A DNA stretch of 64,000 bases from Ziziphus jujuba (lineage: Eukaryota > Streptophyta > Magnoliopsida > Rosales > Rhamnaceae). The stretch covers positions 3,607,501-3,671,500 of the forward strand of contig NC_083379.1 of NCBI RefSeq assembly GCF_031755915.1. The letters are read 5' to 3'. Below are positions 41,201 to 53,465 of the stretch, piece after piece (the stretch's first letter is position 1; each line of letters opens with the position of its first letter). The notes beneath the pieces are model-generated. The model saw only the letters and a program-made list of their open reading frames with translations, ran no database searches and had not been told where the DNA came from. A program made the position numbers and the translations under genes.

Positions 41201-42205
41201 GAGAACTTGAGGAGTTACAAATCCTTCAATTCTTTGACAAAGTTAACAAATGAATCAGTAAAAATAGAATATACTTCTTTTTTCCTTCTCAAACTCAAAG
41301 TATGTGTTCTTTTATTTATTTATTTATTTTTTTTGAAAACAAAGTAGAATGTGGTGAGGCATGAGGCATGTATACTGTGGTTTCCAAGAAGGATAAAAGA
41401 CTCCACTAACACAAAGGAAAAATTCTCCTTTTGCTTTTTACCCTGTTGCTCACTACTCTACGCTAATAGGGCTATGAACTTTTTTGCATGCCTTGAAACC
41501 ATAAAACCCATGTTCACTCACACCCCAATATCACAAACAACTTTATTGACCCAAACCCAAGATTTATATAATTAACAACAGGGAAAAAAATTCCATGGAA
41601 TTTTAAAAAGCATACCCCATTAAGAATCCTGATTGGGATCATCTAAGCTTTACTTTTCCTAAACCCCAGAAAGAGACAACTAGACAGGAATATAACTTAA
41701 ATCAAAATTATACCATTCCCTTTTGTATTATTATTTTTTTTTTTCCCATGTCAATTCAAAATTTTAACTAAAGATTCTTTCTAAAAGTTGATTATATATG
41801 GAAGAAATCAAATGGGTCACTTTTTTTTATTTTTTTTCACTTTTTTTGGTACCTGACTGTGAAACAGAATATGCCTACACATTGAAAGTGGACGAGAAGA
41901 GCGATGTATACAGCTTTGGTGTGGTACTGTTGGAGCTAATAACAGGGAAAAGACCAGTGGGAGAGTTTGAAGAAGATGGGTTGGACATAGTTCAGTGGAG
42001 CAAAAACCACACAAACTCAAACAAAGAAGCGGTCGTGAAGATCATTGATAAGCGTTTAAGCAACATTCCAATGAATCAAGCAATGCAGGTGTTCTTTGTG
42101 GCAATGCTATGTGTTCAAGAACACAGCGTGGAGAGACCCACCATGAGAGAAGTTGTTCAAATGCTTGCACAAGCCAAACAACCAAATACCTTTCACATGC
42201 AATGA
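38271..42205 (+). CDS. BAM3: LRR receptor-like kinase, BAM3 type
   Basis: Plasma-membrane receptor kinase of subfamily LRR-XI. In Arabidopsis BAM3 perceives the CLE45 peptide and restrains protophloem differentiation. Two exons (38271-40896 and 41868-42205) join in phase across a 971-bp intron just after the kinase activation loop, giving 987 residues. Domains in order: signal peptide (1-24), LRRNT cap with paired Cys (CSWHGIKC), about 20 LRRs of plant type (NxLSGxIPxxLGNL), C-terminal Cys pair ([11 protein letters not shown]), transmembrane helix (about 650-671), Ser/Thr kinase. Kinase motifs: GRGGAG (709-714), Lys730 in AVKK, HRD with Asp829, DFG with Asp847, so an active RD-type kinase is predicted. 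The second exon begins [18 protein letters not shown]. The ATG follows an A-rich leader. No frameshift or missing key residue is seen. Confidence 0.95.
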
Positions 42206-43486
42206 TCTATAGTCATGATCACGCATCTTTGGATGATCAAATGGTCCAAAGTAAAGAAATATATATATTTATATGATATGGTGCTCCTACTGTAGGACCC
42301 AAGATAGAAGTGAATGCAGTCTATAAAGTACGTATACCGCGCGCAGATATGCTTCTTTTTTACTATCTGTTTTTGTTTTTTCTTTTTCACTGAATTTTTT
42401 TTCTTTTTTCTTTTTTTTTTTAATTAAAAAAAGGTTGTTGTATTGGTAAAATGCAAGAGGTGTTTTGCTCAATGGCAAGCATAGATGCCAATTCTATGAG
42501 TTTTAACCCCTTTTTTTTTTGTTTCAAATTCCTAGTTGTACTATTGCAAAGATGATTTTGACTAGTTTTCGGGGGAGTTCTATTTAGTGAGACAAATGCA
42601 AGAATACTTATCAACCAACAAAGGTCTCTCTAGTTCTCAATTTCGGTGTGTATTTAATTTTGAGCCTTTTTTTTTTAATATAAATGTATAATTTCAAACC
42701 ATGGATATTAAAAATATAAAAATTAGTAGTTATCATACACCATGTATAACATATACGGGACAGAATCAATAAATACATCTTATGCATGTTAAAGCAACAA
42801 CCTTGTCAAAAAGTAAAATAGAAGCAAAAAGGTTATAAGGAAAATTTAAATTCCAATGTACAGCAGGCTAGTCGTTGAGAGCTTGCTTGCCTATCCCGTT
42901 AAGCATTAGTGTTAACTTTTGACATATAAGAAGCATAGTTCATCAAAAAAAAAATTAACAAGAATTAGGCACAAATAAAGGTAGAACAATAATGATTAGT
43001 TGAAACTATTTGATTAAAGTTTGCAAGTCAAATTGAGGACATTTCACATATTTTAACTTCTTTTAAACCTAACCTAAAATCTAGTATTTCAATACTAGAA
43101 GTTCCTTGCTTGCAGAAGTAAGTCTTCAAGTAACTTTTACTTCAACTTGATGACAACGAAATTTCTATCATTGCACACTAACTTTTCCCTAACCAGCCCT
43201 CTGCTACATACAGGCTACAACAGCATTCTCTAATTTTCATAGCTTATGCACAAGGCATGCATAGAGCTTGGCAGGAAATTAATGAATATGATTATAAACC
43301 TACCAGACACAAACCAAGAACAAGAAACAAACATTCAGATCAAGAAGCTCTGCCGCAAAAAGAATCATAGAATAACTACTCTTCAAACCTACACATAATC
43401 ACATTTCTCTGAACAGGTCAGCGTCAGAATATGGTCACACAATGTGAACCAAAAAAGCAACTGAGAAACATTTTTGTGATGGTATA
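42206..43486. other. Convergent spacer between BAM3 and GTE1
   Basis: Holds the two 3' untranslated regions. Poly(T)/poly(A) runs near 42390-42435 and 42510-42520. Nothing else recognised. Confidence 0.6.
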
Positions 43487-46400
43487 TCACAAACTAGAAA
43501 TCTTTTTAGTCCTTTTAACAGCATTCTTAGCAAGGGCATCACATAACTCTTTTCTTCGCTTAGAGTTGTTCTTCTTGTTATCATCATTGTTACTGTTGGT
43601 GACAATGTTTTTGCCACCATTATCAGCCTGACCTTTTAGAGCTTCCTTCACAAAAACCTTCAACCTCCACAAGGTGTACTCACTCTACATGTAGAAGTGA
43701 AAGAAAAATGAATCATCTAAAAGATTAGGGCATTAACAAAGAACTTTTCAGGGCTGCTACTAGACTTGTGTATTACAGAGATAACCTGACTAAAGCAAAA
43801 GCAAATAGGAAAGTAATAATTACCTGAGCATCAATGTCAAGATCCACCTCCTGGGCAGTTGCTTGGAAACTTGGGTTATTCTCAGCGACTATCTCCAGTG
43901 CCTTGTTGAGGTCTTCTGGAGACAGCCGCGTAAGAGCTGTTCCGAGTTTTTTTTTCTCCTCAGCAGACATTTTCCTGAAGAAATCCAGAAACTAATGAAA
44001 AATGCGACTCATTTGAACCATGCACGAACAAGTACATCTGAACCGCTGTGCAAAGCAATTTCAGGATTAAGACCTGCTCATCATATAACAAAATCCCATG
44101 CAATTTCCCTAAAGTCAAATCTTAGTTTGCATTATCAAGGTTCTTATTCTGTTAAAATAATTTGATTGGAGTAGAAAAGGAAATACAGGTTTAACTTCAG
44201 AGGCACAACTATGTAATCAATATTAATAAAAATGAACTACTACAAGTTGAAGATTTAAGTAACGAGAGACTGAAAAGAACCTGCACTTCTGAACCACAGT
44301 TTCTCTAAGATTCTTCAGATGATGATCAACCTGACATAGCTGAAAAAGGTAGAAAATCCAGTAATTCAGAATACAATCATAATTGAGAAAATTATGACTG
44401 GCATCACATGTCAGTTAATGATGCTTATTAAAAATTTGAAAACTCTTCAAAAATAGCATTTGGATCTCAAAATTTACAGACCTCATTACTTATGTCCCTC
44501 GCCATGTTAGCATATGCAACCTCCTGAGCAAGTTGCATGTCTCGTTGTGCTTCAGCTTCCTCCTCTTCTAGCCTCTTTTCCTGAAGTTGATCAGAAATTA
44601 TACTAAAGTAACAAAGACAAAGGACCTGAACATGTCTCCATCTATAATAAGGAAAACTGCAGCGATCTAAATAAATTGGCTAATTATTAATCCACAAAGC
44701 CCTAAAAGAGCTAGTGATAGCGGGATTATAATTTACCTCTTCAGCAACTTTAGGCAAAAGTTGCAGCCATTTCTCTTCAAATTTCTCCAACAAAGTCTTG
44801 GCCATTACATGGACATCATCTTTTTCATCATTGTATTTCATTGCATTCTTAAAAACCAACCGCACATCAGCATATACCTCTCGGACATTCCTATACCCAG
44901 AAGCATCCTTTGCCTCCATTTTACTTTTTATTGTACCAAAGTCCATGGGCTTATCAATAACCTACAAAGCAAACCTCATACAATTGATTGAAGATAAACA
45001 GAGAAGGTAAAGAAATTTTAAAAACAAATACACATCAACTGAAAGCCACCACTAGCAGGAAGATCGATTACAGCTTTACAGGGCCAATTCTATGGCATCA
45101 TAGAAAAGTATAAATTCAATGACCCCCTTTTCTAAAAATAAATAAACATATAAACAAAAACCAAGTATAGGTCCATGAACAGAATTTTTCTTTTCTTTTC
45201 AACTAAGGGTTTATAGACACTATTATTACAAAGACATCAAGAAAAAGAAGAGGATAAGAATGCCCTAAGGTAAATACATATATTTATGACCATATGGATA
45301 GATAGTAAGAAATTTACAGAACAAAGACAAGAGCTTTACCTCATAATAGTCATCCAGACCCAGACCTTGGACATCTACAGGCTCCATAAATGGCCATGCC
45401 CACTTGTGCTGAGTAATCTGGCACGTATCAGATACACCAATATTAGCTAGTAGTTACCTCCAATAAATTTCTGACTCTGCTGTCTTGTTTTCAAAGAATC
45501 AGTTCCATAGGAGAAAATGATCACTTTCTAAGGCTACCAAAATTCTACTTTATATTTGTTATTCTTTCTTTCTTCCATATTCTTTTTGTCTGTGTGTGGG
45601 TGGGGAAACTGAATAGGATAATGTGGTTGTATTTACCTTTTCAAAAAGTGAAAATTGTATCTTTGAGTCTATGTTTTGCTAGTTATAAGTCTCCTTGCAT
45701 CTGTGTGTTAAACAAATTATATTTTTCAAAAAGGTTATAACATTTCAAAGCTCATCAACGTGAAAGAATTTTTATTTCAAAGTTTTATTCCAAGTTCAAG
45801 CAGAAAATAAGATAGAATATATAGTTTTTCTAACCATATTACACATATATACAAATGCATATATACATTTCGTACTTTTTGCATCTTTTCCAACGAGAAG
45901 TAAGTGTAAAAATCTAAGCAATAATTTCTTTATAGTATTTTATCAAAGTTATGTTGCTAATTACACAACAATCACTGTCAATTACATTGCTAATGACTAG
46001 ACTGCTTATATATGCTTATGACCACTCAACATCCTTAATTTCATAAGTTGTCTTCAACACTAAATAAATAAACTGATCATGAACTTACAAATTTAACCAT
46101 AACAAAACTACTTGTATTCCCAACATATATTATCTAATTGTTCTCTGCTGGCACAGACTAAGAATACATTTGTAAACTAAACAACAAAACCTCTTCAAGG
46201 TTATAGATATATCAATAACTACGCATTTACTTCTAAAAACTGAATATGATAGGCAAAATAGAAGGTTAAGGTGTTTGCCTGACGCAGTATTGTGGCAAAT
46301 TGGCGCATCAACTCTTGCATTCTCTTTGCAGCAGCTGCTTCCCTTCGTGATGCATCTTGCTGCTGCTTCTTAACACTAATAAAATGTTTCTCCCTCTCTT

Positions 46401-47222
46401 TGTCTTTCACAGTTAAGCTACCTTTGGAAGTGGTTACATGAGTGTTACATGTGGCTGAGTAGAATTCTTCAACCTCGTTTACTCTTTTCTCAAGCTGCAA
46501 ATAAAAAAGAGAACTAGTCCATTATTCACAAATTGGCAATTCAAGAACACTCAAATAGAAGAGGGAAGGGGGGGGGGGGGGGGGGGGGGTGGGGAAATGA
46601 CAATGCTAGCAAATATATTGTTGAAAAAGGGGGAAAAAAAATGTAAAGAACAGTTATTAAATGTGATGGTAATGTCAGCAATGCCCATGCAGAACCTGGA
46701 AACAGAGAAGGCGAAGAGAGAGAACGGAAAAGAAAGGGGGAACACTACAAGAGAACTCACAAAATTTATCAATCAGTATTGTTCAGGTAAAACTTAGAAA
46801 TCAAAATGAGGAAGCCAAAAAAAAAAAAAAAAAACCTTTATAAATAGGAAGTTCAAGGCCAACAGAAAGAAATCCAATAACAAAACCATAACTATAATAA
46901 TAAGAAAGCCAAATGAAATTAAATAAGCCCTAAATCATTCGGGAAATTCCAAATGTACTAAACTTATTATCCTCACTCTAGAATAACCAACCGACCAACA
47001 CAAGAACATTGCTGACACCAACGAGATCAAATGATTGTATTGAAATCTTTATCACCATAAACAAGTGTAATTCATATTTGCAAAGGTAGTCCTCACCTTA
47101 TCAACCTTTGTGAATATTTCATCAATGCGATTCCTAAAATCCTCCACTTTTGCTGCATTACCATCAAGCTTTCCTGGATCCACATCCATTATCTCTGGAT
47201 TTAATGAATTTATTGGCTCCAT
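43487..47222 (-). CDS. GTE1: Bromodomain-NET transcription regulator, GTE1/GTE6 type
   Basis: Plant BET-class protein that binds acetylated histones; relatives act in seed germination (GTE1/IMB1) and leaf development (GTE6). Eight coding exons in phase: 47222-47097, 46494-46279, 45417-45340, 44961-44737, 44580-44482, 44339-44281, 43974-43824, 43684-43487, giving 383 residues (Arabidopsis GTE1 is about 386). Order: coiled N-terminus (LEKRVNEVEEFYS); bromodomain at about 112-208 with WAWPFMEPVDVQGLGL, VIDKPMDFGTIKSKM and acetyl-lysine-binding Asn184 in MKYN; Glu-rich helix; NET domain at about 268-340 (LTRLSPEDLNKALEIVAENN); basic Lys/Asn tail. The ATG lies directly after an acceptor AG, so the exon ending at 48036 is an untranslated leader. 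The intron after exon 2 (46278-45418) has a GC donor. GTE1 versus GTE6 cannot be settled by eye. Confidence 0.93.
46568..46589. repeat. G22 homopolymer in a GTE1 intron
   Basis: Twenty-two consecutive G on the plus strand (C22 in the transcript), about 75 nt upstream of the acceptor of the exon starting at 46494. Very unusual length for a G homopolymer and prone to sequencing error. Confidence 0.8.
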
Positions 47223-48035
47223 CTGATAAGAGAAAGTGAATAAAAATAAAATCAGTAAAAGATAGATAGATGCAAAAAACAACACGATACAGGGAAGCAA
47301 TATGATAGAGCAGTAGCATGAGGCAAGCAGAACCCAGTACAAATAAATCCCTAAACTTATAAATAAATATAGACCAAATTCCATAAAGATGTAAAAGCAA
47401 CAAACAAAACCAAAAACTAAGGAAAACTAAGTTTATCAAGCCTGCTATTAGTTTGAACAGTCAACTGGATAACAAAATTCAGACTTTGTAAATTCTTGAG
47501 TTTCTAGGCGGGTTGGGAGTGGGCTCTACCTAAAATTCGTTTAAGCTGTATCCTTAACAGCAAAAAATAACTTGATATTCTCACAATACAATCAAATAAA
47601 TGATCAAATTATTTCACTGTGCCAAGCAATATTTGGGCATTCAATACCCATAAATTAAAAAACGCTGAAATCATGGTATAGGGGTTTTTGAGGCACAAAG
47701 AAGGGCAAAAACAAAAACCCAAATAACAGACAAGATTACAATAAAGTAAGAAACTTTCTCCAAATTTTGAATTCAACAGCAAATTCAAGAGGAGCGTAAC
47801 TGGAAACAAAAAAACACCAGCAACCAAATCACATTCAGACTGAAAATGAATATCGAATTGAACCCTTTAACCCACAGCTATTAATAGATATATATATATA
47901 TATATTGATTCCCGTTTCCAAAAGAAAGAAAATAAAAATTCCAACAAATAATCCTAAATTCTTTGAACCAGAAATTGCAACAAGAAAATCAAAGGAACAA
48001 TTGAACCCCTCAAAAAAGGCGGTAAATGGGCATAC

Positions 48036-48250
48036 CTGCAACAATTGGGAAGTTCGCTCAGAGACTGAGAGGAACAACAAGTTATCGATCCGTCTGAATT
48101 GCGAACGACTTGAAGTTCATGTACATACTGTATTTTGACCACATGAAAAATATCAAGTTTGGGGCTTTGAGTGTCTACGGGAACATCCAAATAATATCAA
48201 ACTCGAATCTTTTTCTCTGCTGCTCTCCTACTACTTCCATTTCCTAGTTT
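48036..48250 (-). other. GTE1: Putative 5' untranslated exon of GTE1
   Basis: Ends at a good donor (CAG followed by GTATGC, minus strand). Joining it to the acceptor directly before the GTE1 ATG leaves no in-frame continuation, so it would be non-coding. The upstream limit is not visible from sequence. Confidence 0.45.
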
Positions 48251-48358
48251 GTTCCAAATTGATAGACGACAGAAGAGGACTCTCTTTCTCAATAAGTTAC
48301 TTCAAACAATAATATTTTTTTTTAATATCAAATTAATAATAAAAAATACAAATAAATT

Positions 48359-48404
<46 letters not shown>

Positions 48405-49020
48405 TTTGGGTCCCCAGTGAATTTTGGCTCCAAATTATTACATCGTTCGTACTTTAACCCCAAAGAACTCTTTTACTGCCTTTAAACTATTGTTTTTAGT
48501 GACAGAGTGATCCATTCATTTATTTTAACACTCATAAATTTAACGAAATTAGTTGTATACATTTTATATAATTATATCCCAAAAAAAAGATTTTATTCTA
48601 TTTTTTTTTATTTTATGTGGTTTTATAAATTGATTATACAAAATGTTATGTTATTAAACTAGATTGGCAAGATATTAAGGATGATTTTTCTAATTTTAGA
48701 AATAAAAGTGCAAAATATGTGAGAGCTGGTAAAATAAAATTGAAAATATCCTAATGAGGAAGCAAGGACTCCCCATCCCATAGTATAGTCCCATATAATT
48801 ATTTTCAAGATTAATCTCAATAAAACCCTTTAGAGAAACTTCATTAATTAAAGCAATGCAAACCTAAAGTAAGACTGCTAAAAAGTGTAAGAAAATCTAC
48901 AGCCTTTATTACATTCTCTCTATACACTAGAAATTAAAAAGTCACCCTTGCAACTGGCCATTAGGATGACCTTGCATTTTTTTTTTTTTTTCCTTTTTTG
49001 CTAAGGTATTATTTACACAT

Positions 49021-49314
49021 GGAATGAAACTTTCATTGTGTATATGTACAAGTAAAAACTGAGACTTTCTTTTTCATAGCCCTTTTTTTTTTTTTTTTTT
49101 TTTCCTATGTTGAACATTGACCAAGAAAACCTCCATGGGAAAGACAAAATATTGCACAGTGTACCCCTTTGATTCATAGAAACTCAAGAGATAAATGTAT
49201 TAATTATACCAAATTCAAAGCTTTTTAAAAAATTAAATTGGAAAACAAATCCACAGAAACGAGTGATCATAAAGTAATTAATGAATAAATACACTTAAAG
49301 TAACAAATTAATCG
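49021..49314. repeat. Diverged direct copy of the PCaP1 3' flank
   Basis: Shares with 51337-51641 an ordered series of blocks, including TGTACAAGTAAAAA, TTGACCAAGAAAACCT, TATTAATTATA, CCAAATTCAAAG (TCAAATTCAAAG in the partner) and ACGAGTGATCA followed by AAAGTAATTAATGAA. Several indels separate them. Same orientation as the partner. Confidence 0.75.
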
Positions 49315-50395
49315 CCATATTGTTTGAAAATAGTTCTGCAGCCTGTTGAACAAAACTTTCTTTCTTTGGAACAAAATTTCAATATATTGTATACAATGAT
49401 CGTGCAGTGGAAAATTAATTTTCAATATAATTTATGGTTTACATTCGGTAAAAATGGAACCTTCAGTAAGTGAACTTTACTACAAATACATCTTTACCTG
49501 GAACTAGCTACTTAAATGTTGATTGTTTTGAAATATGGATTTTTTTTTTTCTTTTCTTTTCTTTTCTTTCTTACTGAACTATATCTATTAGGTGTCATTG
49601 TAGTGAATTTTGGTTCTGTTCTGCTATGGAAACGACACTTTATTAGATCGATTATGATGAGTATATTGTTGTTAGTTTCATACTGCAAAGACATTGTAAT
49701 GGAGGTAATTAATCCTTGCTGAAGTTGAAAATTGGATACAGATCATATAATTCTACTATGGAAACTATCATGAGTAATCTCTATAATTCAGCTAAACTCA
49801 AAAGTTTGATATATGAATATGTGAACTTTATGTCTGTTTTGTTGTTACCGTCTTCAACCCTCAGATTCCAAAGCCATTGAGTTTTTGGAAAAGAAAGTGT
49901 AGAACCAGTGGCTTTTAGTCCCAAAGTTCTGCAATCAGTTAATCTCACTAGTTCTATTCTTGAACTGCTTATAGGTAATTTTGTTTTTGCTAAAAAAATT
50001 AAATAGGTAATTAATGTTAATTTGTGTTAATGTTGTGAGGTTGAGAATGAAAATAAGGGTTGAAAGTTTATAATGGAAAATACATTAAGAATGTTGCTGG
50101 TGAACATATAGGAAATAAGAGAGAACCCAAGGAATAATTCGTCCCTACAGATATTGAGCCAATTCACTATTTGCACAAAAATCGAGAAAGAAATTGCTAT
50201 ATGGTCCCAAAAAAACTTTAGATGTGAATGCTTATTTATAGAGTAATACCCCAGGTCTCTTATATAATTCTTTAACCTTTACTTTTTTTATTTATGATAT
50301 TATTGATATGTTTATCTTTCTTTAATTTTGTTTTTCTTTTTGCCTTTTATTATTATTATTTTTTTTATCTATGTTATTATTATTTTTTTCTTTTC

Positions 50396-50531
50396 GAGGT
50401 CTAATTTGGTAGCAAGCTAAGTTCTGTTGGAGATGACAACAACAAGACCCAGAGAAAATTAAAATTAAGCATGGCAGAGCTTCTTTGTTGATAATTTGGT
50501 TCATCATCAACTTCTATTCCTATTCCAATTC
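50396..50531. repeat. Inverted copy of the PCaP1 5' flank
   Basis: The reverse complement of this piece matches 53332-53465 over about 135 bp at roughly 80-85% by eye. Shared blocks include GGAATTGGAATAGGAATAGA, GTTGATGATGAACCAAATTA and CTTAGCTTGCTAC. Opposite orientation to the partner, which lies just upstream of the PCaP1 start. Confidence 0.8.
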
Positions 50532-51336
50532 CTTTTATTTTTCTTTTTATCAATGTTATTATTATTTTAATTTATATTATTATTGATATGTTTGTGTAGA
50601 GTTAATGGAGGAATACCCAAGCCTTTTATCTTTACTGATATGTTTGATTAGAGTTAATAGGGAAATATTCCAATTATTTTGTTTCCCATGGTCATGAAGT
50701 ATACTTTTGTCTCTTATTGTTCTATCCTTTTTTCTATTGGTTTTCTTCATCCCTATGTGAATGACTTAGATTTTGTCTCCCATGGCTCTCCCATAATCTT
50801 ATCCTATCTTTCTATTGGTCCTTGGAATTTTGTTTGTTCAGGGTAAGTGGCACCTGAGATGTTTATTGTGTAAGTTATAAAATAATCGTTATAAAATAAT
50901 CAAACTATTACTGGTAGCAATGAAGAAAATTCCACTTGAATATGTCTCAAGATTCACCAGTAGAAATAGAAGACTTGAAAAATCTGCATGACAAACATTT
51001 CAAAGTTAAATTGGTGTCGAATTGCAGTACAAGTGGTCTCTTGGCTGAACAGACAACGTTTAATAATATTTTAATTCATTTTTTGTTCTTTTTCTTTTTC
51101 TCTCGTTTTGACCACTTTTTCAAGGTTTTGATTAAAAAAAAAAAAAAAAACATTTTGTTAAGATAAAAAGTTATTTTGTCCTTCAAATTTTGTTTCGAAA
51201 TTATTGTTTTTTTGTGATAATGTAATTTTGTCTAATAAATTTGATAGAATTAATCATATATGCCAGATAACAATGAAATAAAATAACATAACATTTTAAC
51301 TAATTAAGATTGGATCAATGCGTCACTAAAAATAGA

Positions 51337-51641
51337 GGAATGAGACTTTGAATGTGCATTTGTACAAGTAAAAAAACACGTGGAATGAGAACTTTCTGTT
51401 TTTTTATTTTTCTTAGCTTTTTTTTTCCTCTATTGACCGTTGACCAAGAAAACCTACAGGACAGGGGAAATTAAGACAGGATATTGTACAGTTTGATTCA
51501 CAAAAATTTAAGAGACATAATTATTAATTATATCAAATTCAAAGATTTTTTAAAAATCAAATATGAAACAAATTAATCCATAGAACGAGTGATCACAAAG
51601 TAATTAATGAACAAATATGTTTAAAGAAACAAACAAATCAC
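51337..51641. repeat. PCaP1 3' flank, partner of the copy at 49021-49314
   Basis: Lies directly downstream of the PCaP1 stop codon on the minus strand, followed towards the gene by a (TTTTC)n run at about 51650-51694. It is the probable parent of the diverged copy about 2.3 kb away. Confidence 0.7.
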
Positions 51642-51731
51642 TTCTTTTTCTTTTTTTTTTCTTTTTCTTTTCTTTTCTTTTCTTTTCTTTTCTGTTTTCC
51701 ATAAAACTTTTGCACAAACAATTCTCTTCTT

Positions 51732-53159
51732 TCAAGGCTTTGGTGGTTCTGCTGCAACTTCTTCCACTTTTTTTTCTTCCACCTTAGAAGGCTCAGCTGT
51801 AGTAGTTACAGGTGCTTCTTCTTTAGTTTTCTCAGCTTCGACCACCTTGATCACTTCCTCTTCTTTCTTTTCTGAGGTAGCAGTAGTAGTAATCTCTTCT
51901 TTCTTTTTCTCTTCTTCAATTACTATCTCCCTATCTTTGCTTTCTGTTTCTTCTGCAGTTGTTGTTGTTGTAGTGGTTGTTTCTGCTGTTGGAGCTTCTT
52001 CTACTTTCTCCTCTGTCACAATAAAAGTAGACACCTTCTCAAATACGAAGAAAACTGGTCCTGGGACCAGTGCTGGGCCATACTTTGAGGATGCTTCTGT
52101 CACTGGTTTTGATCCTGGAAATTCTGTGTATTTACCATGCAAAAGTAATATTACCCCACTTGCTAGAATCATTAATTAGTTTTTTATTTTACCTGAATAC
52201 ATTTAAATAGAATCGCTTTGGTAGGCTTAAACTTCCATGGTATTGTAGGTATGCACGTCTATATTATACCAGTATATGTCCTATTATTGGTAATAGAACA
52301 TGGACTCCTTCAATATCATGGGGCTATAGCAAAATTTTATATATATATATATATGATATATAATGGAATTAAAGTTAGTATAACTTATACCAATCTTAAC
52401 GAGTTCTTCAAGGAACTTGTGAACTGCAGCCGAGTGCTTCTTTAATCCTGCTTCCTTGGGTTCTTTCACCAAAGTCTGATCAAAGATTGAAACTAATTAA
52501 GCTCAAAAAAAGTTTTATATAAAAAGTTGGTTTATATTAAAAATAAATGAATAAATCTTTTCTTTTTAACTTTTATTATTCTTATCTACGTGTGCTTTTT
52601 ATGGGGTTTAAATATCTCACCTTGATTTCAACAGATGAAGCTTCATAGATTTCAACTACTTTAGGTTGGAGATCGGTCTTGTTTTCTTCAAACTGCTTAT
52701 TGATTTCCTCCTGACCATAAATTCAAAAATAATACATCAAATGATAAAAGAGGAAATTCACATGATATGTATCTATATATATATATATATATCACCAAAA
52801 AATCAAAAAGAAAAAGTGTCAGAGTACAGAAACACATCCCTCTATCTATATATAAAAAGTTTAAAAGAACTGAAAATTTAACCCCTAAAAGCTAGAAACA
52901 ATAATTGAAAAGTTTTTCTTCTTCCTATGTGTGTGCATATATATATATATATATATGTATAGGTGAATATGTTAGACGTTTTGAAGGAAAAATAGATACA
53001 AGAAATATATGTATATATATATGATTCAGTATATATATAACAAACCTTAGATTCATCGAAAGACTTGATGGCTTCAGCAGCAGCAGCCTTTTTTGCACTA
53101 CCGTTCTTCTCAAAAACCTTCTTGATCTTGGGAAGCACCTTAGATTTCCAATAACCCAT
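51732..53159 (-). CDS. PCAP1: Plasma membrane-associated cation-binding protein (PCaP1/DREPP)
   Basis: Plant-specific, peripheral plasma-membrane protein; Arabidopsis PCaP1 is N-myristoylated and binds phosphoinositides, Ca2+ and calmodulin. Four exons in phase: 53159-53046, 52710-52621, 52475-52391, 52123-51732, giving 226 residues (Arabidopsis PCaP1 is 225). The N-terminus MGYWKSKVLPKIKKVFEKNG has Gly2 for myristoylation followed by a basic amphipathic stretch. EFPGSKPVTEASSKYGPALV begins the last exon. The C-terminal half is a Glu/Lys/Thr-rich, probably disordered tail with a run of eight Thr and repeated VEEKKVEE-type units, ending AAEPPKP. The start is fixed by the conserved MGYWKSK. Flanking pieces of this gene are duplicated to its left, one inverted. 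All three introns are GT-AG. Position matches Arabidopsis At4g20260, next to BAM3 (from memory). Confidence 0.95.
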
Positions 53160-53331
53160 CTCTCTCTTTTTCTTTTTCTTTTAAGAAAGAAACAGTTCAA
53201 AAAACAAAGACTAATAAGAATCAAATCAAATACATCTATAAAAGATCTTACAAAGATATATATATATATATATATATTAATTACAATTAATGATCATGAA
53301 CTATATATATATATATATATATGCACATATC

Positions 53332-53465
53332 GGAATTGGAATAGGAATAGACGTTGATGATGAACCAAATTATTAGCAAAGAATCTCTGTCATACTTAAT
53401 TTTAGATTTCAGCTCTTGTTGTCTTCGTCTCCAACGAAGCTTAGCTTGCTACGAAACTAGACCTC
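53332..53465. repeat. PCaP1 5' flank, partner of the inverted copy at 50396-50531
   Basis: Lies about 170-300 bp upstream of the PCaP1 ATG. See the partner for shared blocks. The two copies face each other around the PCaP1 gene. Confidence 0.75.

Larger units (their letters stand above)
48251..51731. other. Spacer between GTE1 and PCaP1 with duplicated PCaP1 flanks
   Basis: No intact gene. A TA tract lies at about 48363-48394 and poly(T) at about 48978-48993 and 49083-49103. 49021-49314 is a diverged direct copy of 51337-51641 (the PCaP1 3' flank), and 50396-50531 is an inverted copy of 53332-53465 (the PCaP1 5' flank). A short frame at 50936-51106 (begins MNMSQDSPVEIEDLKNL) is unidentified. 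No PCaP1 exon relic is seen between the two copied pieces. Confidence 0.6.

Noticed and set aside
51847..52179. 110-codon plus-strand frame
   Set aside because: Antisense shadow of the PCaP1 Glu/Thr-rich tail (Ser/Val runs).
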